Below are positions 7,217 to 15,238 of a stretch of DNA of 21,089 nucleotides, piece by piece. Source of the DNA: Planctomycetota bacterium (lineage in GTDB: Bacteria; Planctomycetota; DG-23; SLPQ01); contig JAGHCE010000190.1 of assembly GCA_021160625.1 (NCBI GenBank), forward strand, positions 1 through 21,089, given 5' to 3'. The position numbers and the translations under genes are program-made. Every line of letters starts with the position of its first letter. Position 1 is the stretch's first letter. The notes beneath the pieces are model-generated. The model did no database searches. It was not told the origin of the DNA and saw only the letters and a list, made by a program, of their open reading frames with translations.

Positions 7217-8899
7217 ATGTCTCTGCCGCACTCGGCGAGCCGAGGCTTCGGCAGAGACGCCGAAACCGGCAGCTGGCTTGCGATCCTGGGCAACCCGACA
7301 GGACCGTCTCTCTCGGGGTTGCCCGAGGAGGCGGCGTCACAGCTCCTCAAGAGGTACCAGCGCGACGGCCGGTGTGCCGTCACCGAGCTAAACGCCCCGT
7401 TCGTTGTCGTCATCTGCGATGCGCCCGCGCACGCCGTACATATCGTGACCGACCGCGGAGGGCTCCAGCGCCTCTACCTCTGCCGAAGCCAAGGCGCTCA
7501 CGTGCTGTGCACGTCGTCTCTCGTCCTGGCTGCCGAAGTCCCGGTGCACATTAACCCCGACGCCGTGGCCACGTACTTCCAGGCGGGCCACCTCCTTGGC
7601 GAGGCGACGCTCTACACCGAGATGCGAAAGATCGGCCCGGCCGTCTGGCTTACGCTCTCTGACGGCAAGGAGGACGAAGAGATGTACTGGCGGCCACCGG
7701 CGGCGGCTCCCGGCGGTGGACTCACCGGTTGGGCCGACAGGCTCGTCGACTCCGGCCTGGAGGCCGCCGAGAGGGCGCTTTCGGCGAACGTGGAGACCAC
7801 CGTCGAGGTAACCGGCGGCCTCGACTCGCGCTTCAACCTTGCCTGCGCGCTCAAGACCGGCAGGCCCTTTGCCGGCTGGACCATCTCCGACGTGCTTGGA
7901 AAGGACGTCGAGGTAGCCGAGCGGCTTGCCGAGGCGCACCCGTTCGATCACATCCTTACCTCGCCGCTTGATGACCTCGCCTGGAACTTCGAGGCGGACG
8001 TGCACAGGATACACCTTCTGACCGACGGCGAGACGGACTGCCTCAACGTCATCGCGTCGCCCTCGGCCAACCGCCAACTGGCCGGCCGGCGAAAGCAGTC
8101 CATAACGGGGATCGGCGGGGAGCTCTTTCGCGGCCACTACTACCGGTCGCTGGGCGGCCTTTCGCGTGACATACGCATCGCCCGGTTGCTGGGATGGCAG
8201 CTTTGCCTCAACACCGGCTACCATCACGACATATTCACCCCGCAGTTTTCGGACCCATCGAGCCGCCGGCTGCGAAGCGTCGTAGCCGGCCTCCTGGAGG
8301 AAACCGAAGACCGCTCCGGTACCTGGCGGGCCGACTATTTCCATTACCGAGGCTCGATGCAGGCGGCCGCCGGCAGGAGTATGACCTTCAACAACTTCTT
8401 CTACAGGCAGGCCGCCCCCTACTGCACGAACCGCAGCCTCGACTTAGCGTTTTCCATCCCGGCCGCCTTCAAGAAAAGGTCCCTTGTCGTGCGCCGGGCG
8501 TTGCAGCGCCTGGACAGCGTGTTCGCCGATATCCCGCTCGACAGGGGCCTGCCTGCAAGGCCGCTCGGAATAGGGGACTTCCCCGCCGTCGCGACACTCC
8601 TGTGGCGGTATGCGGGAAAGGCCCGCAGGAGAATCCTGGCGAAGTACCTCCGGACCTCCAACACAAAGAAAATCGCATCGTCATTGCAGACCCTCGTGGA
8701 CGAGCGCCTGGGGTGCCTTTGCGAAAATATGCTCAATCCGGACAATATGGCCAGCCTCGCCCTGTATGACAGGGGCAGGCTCGCCGAGTTTGTCGAACGC
8801 AACAGGAACACGGGATTTCCCGATCGGACACAGATGGGTCTCATCCTTTCGATGGAGATGACTTCGAGGTATGTCGGCGGGAGCCTGCGGATGCCCTGA
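7217..8899 (+). CDS. Asparagine synthetase-like (amidotransferase) protein
   Basis: 560 residues as an uninterrupted ORF. Residues up to about 150 look like a partial N-terminal nucleophile (glutaminase-like) domain without the nucleophile, including HIVTDRGGLQRLY and LCTSSLVLAAE. Residues from about 170 onward are an asparagine-synthase/PP-loop domain: VTGGLDSR with T-G-G-L-D-S at 199-204 is the ATP pyrophosphatase loop, normally SGGxDS. Members of this family in exosortase-linked EPS loci are annotated as amidotransferases and may amidate a sugar acid; that role is not proven. No ribosome binding site precedes the ATG at 7217, and the missing N-terminus is readable in another frame from 7069, so this ORF is probably the 3' part of a frameshifted gene. 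The stop is followed by 36 bases before the next deacetylase. Confidence 0.8.
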   Translation: MSLPHSASRGFGRDAETGSWLAILGNPTGPSLSGLPEEAASQLLKRYQRDGRCAVTELNAPFVVVICDAPAHAVHIVTDRGGLQRLYLCRSQGAHVLCTSSLVLAAEVPVHINPDAVATYFQAGHLLGEATLYTEMRKIGPAVWLTLSDGKEDEEMYWRPPAAAPGGGLTGWADRLVDSGLEAAERALSANVETTVEVTGGLDSRFNLACALKTGRPFAGWTISDVLGKDVEVAERLAEAHPFDHILTSPLDDLAWNFEADVHRIHLLTDGETDCLNVIASPSANRQLAGRRKQSITGIGGELFRGHYYRSLGGLSRDIRIARLLGWQLCLNTGYHHDIFTPQFSDPSSRRLRSVVAGLLEETEDRSGTWRADYFHYRGSMQAAAGRSMTFNNFFYRQAAPYCTNRSLDLAFSIPAAFKKRSLVVRRALQRLDSVFADIPLDRGLPARPLGIGDFPAVATLLWRYAGKARRRILAKYLRTSNTKKIASSLQTLVDERLGCLCENMLNPDNMASLALYDRGRLAEFVERNRNTGFPDRTQMGLILSMEMTSRYVGGSLRMP

Positions 8900-8935
8900 G
8901 TATCCGGAAACGTTTGCTCGGATAGGTTCTAAATC

Positions 8936-9811
8936 GTGGAAAGTCAGAGTATGCTCTCAGCCAAAAGACTCGTGAAGGTATCCGTGAGCCTGCTGTACTA
9001 CGTGGTTTTCCTGGTGCCGCTGAGGCTCTTTGGAGCCCTGGTCGGAAAACCCATGACGCGCCTGACGGTTCTCTACTACCACGGCGTCCCCACCCCTGCG
9101 CGGGCGGCGTTTGCGCGGCAGATGGATATGCTTGTTCGCGCGGGCCGGCCGGTCGGCGTCGACCCCGAGGCGGCCGGCGACGACAGCGGACTTCTTGTCG
9201 CGGTGAGCTTTGACGATGCCTTTGCGAACCTCATTGAGAATGCGCTGCCGGAGCTCGAAAGCCGAGGCATACCGGCCGCGATTTTCGTCCCGTCGGGAAA
9301 CCTCGGTCGCCAGGCAGAGTGGAACATTCCAGAGGGTTCACCCGAAAAGGCCGAGCGCATTATGACGGCCGAGGAACTGAGAAACCTTGTCGGCCGGTGG
9401 GTTACCATCGGATCGCACACGGTATCTCACGTGCCGCTTGCGGATCTTTCCGACGAGGAGGCCGAAGTCGAACTCTTGGAATCGAAAAGGGAACTTGAGG
9501 AGATAACAGGCCGCTGGGTGGACCTCCTGGCCTTTCCCTACGGCAGTTACAGCGCCCGCATCGTGCCCCTGGCGCGCCAGGCGGGCTACCGCCGCTGCTA
9601 CACCATAGAGCCGCACAGTGCGCACCCGCGCGCCGCCGGGTTTCTTGTCGGCAGGGTCAAGGCCGACCCCGCAGACCGGCCGATTGAGTTCCGGCTGAAA
9701 ATCCGAGGCGCTTACGGATGGCTGGCCTGGTTCGGACGGCTCAAGGCCGCCGTTGGCCGGCCGCCGGCGGCCGGTGCCGCAGAGGCGGCAGGCAGGAGAG
9801 CAGAAACTTGA
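8936..9811 (+). CDS. Polysaccharide deacetylase with N-terminal membrane segment
   Basis: 291 residues from a GTG at 8936; an ATG at 8951 is an alternative and neither has a strong ribosome binding site. A hydrophobic segment near 15-35 precedes a NodB-like domain: VSFDDAFANL with D93 and D94, IGSHTVSH with H161 and H165 (metal triad partners), and LLAFPYGSYS as the substrate-binding motif 3. It resembles the deacetylases found with exosortase/PEP-CTERM systems more than the enzyme at 6312 does. Expected role: metal-dependent de-N-acetylation of the polymer or its precursor at the membrane. The C-terminal ~40 residues are Ala/Gly/Arg-rich and look unstructured. The TGA overlaps the TTG start of the next gene. 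Confidence 0.88.
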   Translation: MESQSMLSAKRLVKVSVSLLYYVVFLVPLRLFGALVGKPMTRLTVLYYHGVPTPARAAFARQMDMLVRAGRPVGVDPEAAGDDSGLLVAVSFDDAFANLIENALPELESRGIPAAIFVPSGNLGRQAEWNIPEGSPEKAERIMTAEELRNLVGRWVTIGSHTVSHVPLADLSDEEAEVELLESKRELEEITGRWVDLLAFPYGSYSARIVPLARQAGYRRCYTIEPHSAHPRAAGFLVGRVKADPADRPIEFRLKIRGAYGWLAWFGRLKAAVGRPPAAGAAEAAGRRAET

Positions 9812-10869
9812 GCGGCTCCGGGCCATACAGGGCCGAGGTGGACCGGGTAAGCCGGCGGGAGTGGTCGGCGCAGATTGGCCTCTTCGACGACGCGAGCCTC
9901 TACCAGGCATGGGACTATGTGTCGACTCTTTTCCCGAAAGAGCGGCCCAGCCGCATAGTCGTTCGTGACGGCGATGATGTCAGCGCCCTCGCGCAGATCC
10001 GCATACGGACGACGCCTTTTCTCCCGCGCGGCATAGCATACGTCGCCTGGGGGCCCTTGTGGCGCCCAAAGGGGCGTACGGGTGACCCGGAGGCGTTCGC
10101 GGCGTCCCTGGCCCTGCTCAAGGATGAGTACGCAACACGCAGGAAGCTTCTGCTCAGGGTGGTGCCGAATGTCACCGAAAGCGACGGCGCCGCGGTGGCA
10201 GACGCCCTCGAAGCGGCCGGATTCGTCCGGACGCAGGCAGCGAGACCCTACAGGACCTCGCTCGTCGATATTTCCCGTCCCCTAAACGAAATCCGCAAGG
10301 CGTTCGCCCAAAAGTGGCGAAATTGCCTAAACGGCGCCGAGCGGAGTGGCTTGGAAGTCACCGTCGGGACGTCGGCGGTGCAGTACGCCGAGTTCCTTTC
10401 GATATATCACGAGCTGCTGGCCCGTAAGCATTTCGAGACCAACGTCGACGCCGACCGGTGGGCGCTGTTGCAGGAGTCTCTCCCCGAGGCGGAAAAGATG
10501 CGGATAGTCCTGGGATACCACGGCGGCGAGGCGGTGGCGGCGGTGGTAATTTCAGGTATCGGCCGGCGGGGGATATATCTTCTCGGCGCATCGCGCGCCG
10601 AAGGGCTCAAGATCAAGGCCTCCTACCTGCTTCAGTGGCGCGCGATTGAATGGCTAAAGGAAAACGGCTGCCGGGTCTACGATCTTGGCGGAGTGGACGC
10701 CGAGGGCAACCCCGGCGTCTATCGCTTCAAAGCGCGGATGGGCGGCGAGGAGGTTTCGCATATCGGCGTTTTCGAGTATTGCCAGAGCTCTTTGAGCAGG
10801 TTGGTCGTAAGGTGCGCGGAGGCTTTTCGGCCGTTGAAAAAGACCCTGCTGGGCGGAGGGCGAAAGTGA
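9808..10869 (+). CDS. FemAB-like peptidyl/aminoacyl transferase
   Basis: 353 residues similar to FemABX proteins, which have two GNAT folds and in their best-known members move amino acids from aminoacyl-tRNA to peptidoglycan precursors. The strongest sign is the C-terminal VYDLGGVDAEGNPGVYRFK then GG, a FemAB signature, plus FVRTQAARPYRTSLVDIS and IRKAFAQKWRNCLNGAERSG earlier. FemAB relatives are recurrent in exosortase-linked EPS loci, so the acceptor here may be a glycan. The start is assigned to the TTG at 9808, with AGGAG at 9794-9798 nine bases before it; the TTG shares bases with the preceding TGA (TTGA overlap), implying translational coupling. The frame is open further upstream, but that part would lie inside the deacetylase gene. 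Confidence 0.87.
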   Translation: MSGSGPYRAEVDRVSRREWSAQIGLFDDASLYQAWDYVSTLFPKERPSRIVVRDGDDVSALAQIRIRTTPFLPRGIAYVAWGPLWRPKGRTGDPEAFAASLALLKDEYATRRKLLLRVVPNVTESDGAAVADALEAAGFVRTQAARPYRTSLVDISRPLNEIRKAFAQKWRNCLNGAERSGLEVTVGTSAVQYAEFLSIYHELLARKHFETNVDADRWALLQESLPEAEKMRIVLGYHGGEAVAAVVISGIGRRGIYLLGASRAEGLKIKASYLLQWRAIEWLKENGCRVYDLGGVDAEGNPGVYRFKARMGGEEVSHIGVFEYCQSSLSRLVVRCAEAFRPLKKTLLGGGRK

Positions 10870-12113
10870 CGCACGACAACGACCCCCCGGAGACCGAGGG
10901 CGTCGCCCAACAAAAGGTGCCCCTGGCCTATCGCACCTTTACGGATTTCGCTGAACCGGGCGTGACGCCAGACGAGTGGGACGCTCTCGCCCTGCTTGCC
11001 GGCGGTGATATCTACTCGACGTTCGACTGGTGCCGGACGTGGTGGGAGTTCTACGGAGGCGGGCGCAGCCTCGAAGTGGGTGTCGTGCGGCGCGGGGGGC
11101 GGCTCGTCGCCGTATTCCCGCTTTTCAGGGAGACGCTGCGGCTCGGGATCATACCGGTAAGGGCGATTCGCCTGGTCGGGTGCGACCACACGGTTTCCAC
11201 CTGCAACGTCATCGTGGAGCCGGGAGTGGAGGATGAGGCCGTCGCGGCGCTCGCTGGGTCCCTTGGCGACCGGAAGGTTCCCTGGGACGTAATCAGCCTC
11301 GGCGCTCTTCCAGGCTACGCCGGGAACCTGGGGGCGCTTTCGAAAGCGTTCGAGCGGCATTTTCCTGCAGCGAGTGTGGAGACGAACGAGGACGTCGGCG
11401 TGCAGACCCTCTACGACCTTCCCGGCACCTACGAGGAATATCTTTCCGGCCTTTCGAAGCACCGACGCAAGAAAACGCTCGAATACGACCGGAGGTTATC
11501 CCGCAACTTCGATGTGGCGGTAGATCACCCGGAGACGCCGTCAGAGGCGATGGAGGCGTTCGGGCGCTTTGTCGAGATTCACCAGGCGCTGTGGCGTGCC
11601 AGGGGCAAGCTCGGGCACTTCAAGGACTGGCCGGAGGCGGTCGGATTTCACAGGAGGCTCATAGAGCGGCTGGCGCCGCGCGGAAGGCTTTTTCTCCAGG
11701 AGATTGCCGCGGACGGCGACGTCGTGGCGACGGCCTACGGGTTTCGTTTCGGCCGTATGGCCAATGCGTTTCTCTCCGGGCGTGACGACCGTCCCCAATG
11801 GCGCAAGTGGAAGCTGGGGCGCGTGGCGTTTCTCAAGGTCGTGGAAAGCGCCGTCGATCGCGGTGCGACGATGCTCGAACGCGGCCGCGGCTTTTACCAG
11901 TACAAGCTGGAGGAGGGCGGGCGCTTAGCGCGGCTCAAGGCGATTAACGTCACGAGGCCGAGCCTGCGCGCGCGAGCGGGGCTGGGGTTGCTGAGGTTCG
12001 CGGCGCGGGTTCTGCATCTGGCATATTACCGGCTGTGGTTTGCGCGGATCGCGCCGAGGATGGGCATCCTTCGCGGGCCGCTGTGGGAGTCCTGGATACG
12101 CTCCAAGCTGTAA
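10866..12113 (+). CDS. CelD-type GNAT-fold acyltransferase, tandem copy 1
   Basis: 415 residues of the CelD/BcsL (Acetyltransf_6) type. The N-terminal part has YSTFDWCRTWWEFYGGG, then AVFPLFRE and IRLVGCDHT; the C-terminal part has a basic LSKHRRKKTLEYDRRLSR helix, a strand pair (VVATAYGFRFGRMANAFL) and RGRGFYQYKLEEGG. It is clearly paralogous to the gene at 12258. The probable reaction is transfer of an acyl or aminoacyl group to a sugar amine or hydroxyl; the substrate is unknown. The GTG at 10866 overlaps the upstream TGA in a GTGA, with GGAGGG at 10855-10860 as ribosome binding site. The frame opens back to 10650, but that extension lies within the FemAB-like gene. Confidence 0.85.
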   Translation: MTHDNDPPETEGVAQQKVPLAYRTFTDFAEPGVTPDEWDALALLAGGDIYSTFDWCRTWWEFYGGGRSLEVGVVRRGGRLVAVFPLFRETLRLGIIPVRAIRLVGCDHTVSTCNVIVEPGVEDEAVAALAGSLGDRKVPWDVISLGALPGYAGNLGALSKAFERHFPAASVETNEDVGVQTLYDLPGTYEEYLSGLSKHRRKKTLEYDRRLSRNFDVAVDHPETPSEAMEAFGRFVEIHQALWRARGKLGHFKDWPEAVGFHRRLIERLAPRGRLFLQEIAADGDVVATAYGFRFGRMANAFLSGRDDRPQWRKWKLGRVAFLKVVESAVDRGATMLERGRGFYQYKLEEGGRLARLKAINVTRPSLRARAGLGLLRFAARVLHLAYYRLWFARIAPRMGILRGPLWESWIRSKL

Positions 12114-12257
12114 GGCCGCGCGGTGGGGGCACCCTCGGACGAGAGCGTTCGTGGCACACAGCAGGTTGATGGAGAAGGGCACGGCGGGGCAATCCCGCTT
12201 CGCTAAAGCTTCGCAGCACGGGGGCCCGCCGTGGCACACGTGAGAGCGAGGAGAGGA
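12114..12257. repeat. Spacer with inverted repeat and short direct repeats
   Basis: The longest non-coding stretch between genes. CACGGCGGG at 12180-12188 pairs perfectly with CCCGCCGTG at 12225-12233 across a 36-base loop, and an inner CCCG (12194-12197)/CGGG (12220-12223) stem fits inside it. The loop holds GCTTCGC twice (12197-12203 and 12208-12214) around an AAGCTT palindrome. GTGGCACAC occurs at 12151-12159 and again at 12231-12239. There is no run of T after the stem, so it is not an obvious intrinsic terminator. It could be a small dispersed repeat or an mRNA-stability hairpin. It separates two paralogous genes and may mark a duplication junction. Confidence 0.5.
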
Positions 12258-13565
12258 ATGGGCGTGGTTTCGCCGGAGAAAGGAAAGCGTGGGCGTGGCG
12301 GGGGGCTCTGCTGCCGGGTCTACAACGACTGGCAAAGCCTCGAAGCCGTGGAGGGGGCCTGGGACGGCCTGGCCGAGATGTGCGGCGCGGGCATCTACGC
12401 CTCTTTTGCCTGGAGGCGCACGTGGTGGGAGTTTTACGGCCGAGGCAGCCTTGAAATCCGGCTCGTATGGAACGGTGACGACCTCGTGGCGGTTTTCCCC
12501 TTTTTCCGCGAGATACAGCACCTTGGCGGCCTGCCGGTAAGTCTCCTGCGGCTTGTCGGCTGCGACCACGCCGGCCCGGTCGGCGCCGTACCGGTCGAGC
12601 CCGGGATGGAGGATGCAGCGGTGGAGGCCCTTGCGGCGTCCCTTGCCGATGAAGAGTTCTCCGACTGGGACCTGGTTCACATAGGGCCGCTGTCGGGGTA
12701 CGCAGAGCGTGTGAAGGATCTTGCGGATGCCTTCGAGAGGCATTTCGCCGGGGAGCGCGTCGCGTACCGGGCGGACGTCAGGGACCGCGTCGTCGTGAAT
12801 CTGCCGCAGAGTTACGAACAGTACCTGGATGACCTCTCCGGACAGGAGAGGGGCAGCATCCGTAAGGCCCACAGGCGCATCCGGAGGCAACACGAGATTA
12901 GACACTGCGTCAAAAGCCGCGAGGACGGTTTTGCGGAAGCCCTGGACAGGTTCCTCGACTCGCACGAGCGTTTCTGGCGCTCGAAGGGAAGTCCGGGCTG
13001 GTTCAACGAATGGCCCGATGCAAAGGCCTTTCACAAGCGGCTTGCGGAGGTACTCGCGCCGGGGGGACGGTGTTTTATTACTGAGCTTGGCGCCGACGGG
13101 AATACGATCGCGGGCATATACGGTTTCCGCTTCGGAAGGCTGGTTCACGGTTTTCAGCCGGCCAGGGACGATTCCGGGCAGTGGCACCGCTATAGCCTGG
13201 GCAGGATGGCCTTTGTGAATCTCGTTGAGTACGCCGTGTCGACGGGTGCGACGCTTATCGACGCCGGCGGCAGGCCGTACGAGTACAAGCTGAGAATCGG
13301 AGGACGCCTTGTGGGGGACTCCCTGATTACTATTTCCAGGCGCGGCTGGTATTCACGCTCGAAGGTCGGCCTTTTCAGGGTCGCCGCCTGGATACTGCAC
13401 ACCCTCTACAGCCGGATCTGGTACCGCAGGCTCGCGCCGGCGCTGGGCCTCGGCGGGCGGCCCTTCCGGCGGCTCTGGATCCGCTCGCGGGTGGTGTTTC
13501 CTGCGAAGAAGGCGCCCGGAAAGCCGGGAGAGACGCGCCGCAGCGGGCAGGAGCGCGGATTATGA
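12258..13565 (+). CDS. CelD-type GNAT-fold acyltransferase, tandem copy 2
   Basis: 435 residues, a divergent paralog of the protein at 10866. Shared landmarks in the same order are YASFAWRRTWWEFYG, AVFPFFREIQHLGG, LLRLVGCDHAG, the strand IAGIYGFRFGRLVHGF and the late G-G-R-P-Y-E-Y-K-L. It differs in an N-terminal Gly/Arg/Lys-rich stretch and a longer basic C-terminus. The function is inferred as for its neighbour: acyl or aminoacyl transfer to a glycan. A GTG at 12231 is in frame but lies in the right arm of the inverted repeat and lacks a ribosome binding site; AGGAG at 12249-12253 lies four bases before the ATG at 12258 (a GTG at 12264 is also possible). The TGA overlaps the next ATG (ATGA). 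Confidence 0.84.
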   Translation: MGVVSPEKGKRGRGGGLCCRVYNDWQSLEAVEGAWDGLAEMCGAGIYASFAWRRTWWEFYGRGSLEIRLVWNGDDLVAVFPFFREIQHLGGLPVSLLRLVGCDHAGPVGAVPVEPGMEDAAVEALAASLADEEFSDWDLVHIGPLSGYAERVKDLADAFERHFAGERVAYRADVRDRVVVNLPQSYEQYLDDLSGQERGSIRKAHRRIRRQHEIRHCVKSREDGFAEALDRFLDSHERFWRSKGSPGWFNEWPDAKAFHKRLAEVLAPGGRCFITELGADGNTIAGIYGFRFGRLVHGFQPARDDSGQWHRYSLGRMAFVNLVEYAVSTGATLIDAGGRPYEYKLRIGGRLVGDSLITISRRGWYSRSKVGLFRVAAWILHTLYSRIWYRRLAPALGLGGRPFRRLWIRSRVVFPAKKAPGKPGETRRSGQERGL

Positions 13566-14764
13566 CGGCTCCCGGCGACGCCCTGGACGTGCTGTGCTTC
13601 GGCGGCGAGGACTGGTGGTACCACAATCGAGGCCACGTGGATATGCAGCTTATGCGGCATATGGCCGCGCGGGGCAGGGTGCTTTACGTAAACTCCGTCG
13701 TGATGCGGAAATTCAACTTCGGCGAGGGGGCGATGTTCCTGACGCGGCTTATCCGAAAGGCCAAGAGCATCGGCCGAGGCGTGGTCCGCGTGGATGAAAA
13801 CTTCTTCGTCTATAGCCCCGTGACGCTGCCCGTCCACCACGTCCCCGTCGCGCGGCGCCTGAACCAGGCGGGGCTCTATCTCCAGGCCAGGTTCGCCTCG
13901 GCAAGGGCGCATCTTGCCAGGCCCATCGTATGGGTAGCCTGTCCCGCAGCCTGCGAGGCGGCGCTACGGCTTCCCCGGCAGGCGCTCGTCTACCAGCGCA
14001 CCGATCGATACGAGGAGTTTCCGGGCGTTGATGCGGGCAGGATTCGGGAGATGGACATTGTCCTCAAGCGCGAGGCCGACGTGACATTTTTCGTCAATAC
14101 CGCCCTCTTCGAGGAGGAGAGGTCCCAGTGCCGCTTCGCGTATCTTTTGGACCACGGCGTGGACTATGACCACTTCGCCAACGCCGACGGGACGCTGGGC
14201 GTCCCGGCGGAGATGCAGGGGCTCAAATCCCCGATTGTCGGCTTTTTCGGCGGGATCGACGACCACACCTTCGACGTCGCTTTGGCAGCGCAGGTCGCCG
14301 GGGAGTGTCCTGAGATGACGTTCGTCTTCGTGGGGAGCGTTTCGGCGGACGTCACGGCACTGGAGGCGCTTTCGAATGTTCGACTTATCGGCAAGCGCCC
14401 CTATCAGGAAATCCCCCACTACGGCAGGTGTTTTGACGTGGCGATAATGCCCTGGCGGCAGAACCGCTGGATAGAGGCGTGCAATCCGGTGAAGCTCAAG
14501 GAGTACCTGGCCCTCGGCAAACCCGTCATCTCGACGCCGTTTCGGGAGCTTGAAAACTACCAGGGGCTCGTGTACGTGGCGAAGGGCCCGCAGGAGTTTG
14601 CGGCGGCGCTTGGCCGGGCGCTGGCCGAAGACAGTGCCGAGCGGCGGCGTCTGCGGCGTGCGAGGGTCCGGGAGCATTCCTGGGATGCCAAGGCGCGCGA
14701 GGCGATTGAGGCGATTTTATTACCCCGGCACGCTCCCCGAGGGGGTATAAGGGGAGGAGAATAG
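13562..14764 (+). CDS. GT-B fold glycosyltransferase (GT4-like)
   Basis: 400 residues resembling a retaining GT-B glycosyltransferase. The N-terminal half begins with DVLCFGGEDWWYHNRGH, HMAARGRVLYVN and PIVWVACPAA, then LVYQRTDRYEEFPGVD and LLDHGVDYDHF. The C-terminal nucleotide-binding domain opens with IVGFFGGIDD and TFVFVGSV, and ends with MPWRQNRWIEACNPVKLKEYLALGKPVIST, in which the acidic residue of KLKEYLALGKP matches the conserved Glu of GT4 enzymes. It probably adds one sugar to the lipid-linked unit in the cytoplasm; donor and linkage are unknown. It is coupled by a 4-base overlap to the upstream acyltransferase, with AGGAG about eight bases before the ATG. The next gene starts directly after its TAG. 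Confidence 0.87.
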   Translation: MTAPGDALDVLCFGGEDWWYHNRGHVDMQLMRHMAARGRVLYVNSVVMRKFNFGEGAMFLTRLIRKAKSIGRGVVRVDENFFVYSPVTLPVHHVPVARRLNQAGLYLQARFASARAHLARPIVWVACPAACEAALRLPRQALVYQRTDRYEEFPGVDAGRIREMDIVLKREADVTFFVNTALFEEERSQCRFAYLLDHGVDYDHFANADGTLGVPAEMQGLKSPIVGFFGGIDDHTFDVALAAQVAGECPEMTFVFVGSVSADVTALEALSNVRLIGKRPYQEIPHYGRCFDVAIMPWRQNRWIEACNPVKLKEYLALGKPVISTPFRELENYQGLVYVAKGPQEFAAALGRALAEDSAERRRLRRARVREHSWDAKAREAIEAILLPRHAPRGGIRGGE

Positions 14765-15238
14765 ATGGGTTCAGGTCGACGGCTGAAAATATGCCTCGCG
14801 GCGTCATCAGGAGGGCATCTCAACCAGCTTATGAGGCTTGAGGGGGCCTGGCGGGATTACGAGGCGTTTTTCGTCACCACGGGCTCTATGGTGGCCGGCG
14901 AACTCCGGGAACGCTACGGCTCGCGCGTTTGGGTCGTGGGCGAGTCGAACCACCTGCATCCCTTCAAGGTGCTGGGTGTATTCGTGCGTTGCGTGGGTAT
15001 TGTCCTGAGGGAGCGTCCGGACATCGTGATAAGCACCGGCGCCGCGCACGGCTGCCTTGTGTGCGCTCTGGGAAAGCTGGCGGGGGCGCGGGTGGTGTGG
15101 ATCGACAGCATCGCCAACGTCGAACGGCCGTCGCTTTCGGGCCGGATTGTGTCGCGATTTGCGGACCTGTTTATTGTACAATGGCCGGATATCGCCGGGC
15201 GCCGGTGGAAGGCCGAATATTACGGGCAGTTGGTATGA
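14765..15238 (+). CDS. pssD: Alg14/PssD-like subunit of a split glycosyltransferase
   Basis: 157 residues of the Alg14 type: LKICLAASSGGHLNQLMRL at the start (SSGGHL at 14-19), VVGESNHLHPFK, then RPDIVISTGAAHGCLV and VVWIDSIANVERPSLSG. In yeast Alg14 anchors the catalytic Alg13 to the membrane; in rhizobia the PssD/PssE pair adds glucuronic acid to EPS. The sugar here is not provable, so the symbol is by analogy. The ATG directly follows the stop of the previous gene, with a strong GGGGAGGAG upstream. The next gene encodes the matching Alg13/PssE half and overlaps by four bases, as expected for a two-subunit enzyme. Confidence 0.85.
   Translation: MGSGRRLKICLAASSGGHLNQLMRLEGAWRDYEAFFVTTGSMVAGELRERYGSRVWVVGESNHLHPFKVLGVFVRCVGIVLRERPDIVISTGAAHGCLVCALGKLAGARVVWIDSIANVERPSLSGRIVSRFADLFIVQWPDIAGRRWKAEYYGQLV

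Noticed and set aside
7388..8344. 318-codon open frame on the - strand
   Set aside because: Antisense to the asparagine synthetase-like gene, which carries a clear PP-loop; no domain is visible in the reverse frame.
12180..12233. Intrinsic transcription terminator
   Set aside because: The stem is good, but there is no T-run after either side and the loop is long; the downstream gene appears to belong to the same operon.
11925..13187. 420-codon open frame on the - strand
   Set aside because: It lies antisense across the two paralogous acyltransferases and their spacer, has no recognisable motif, and is Pro/Arg/His-rich, as expected for a high-GC shadow frame.
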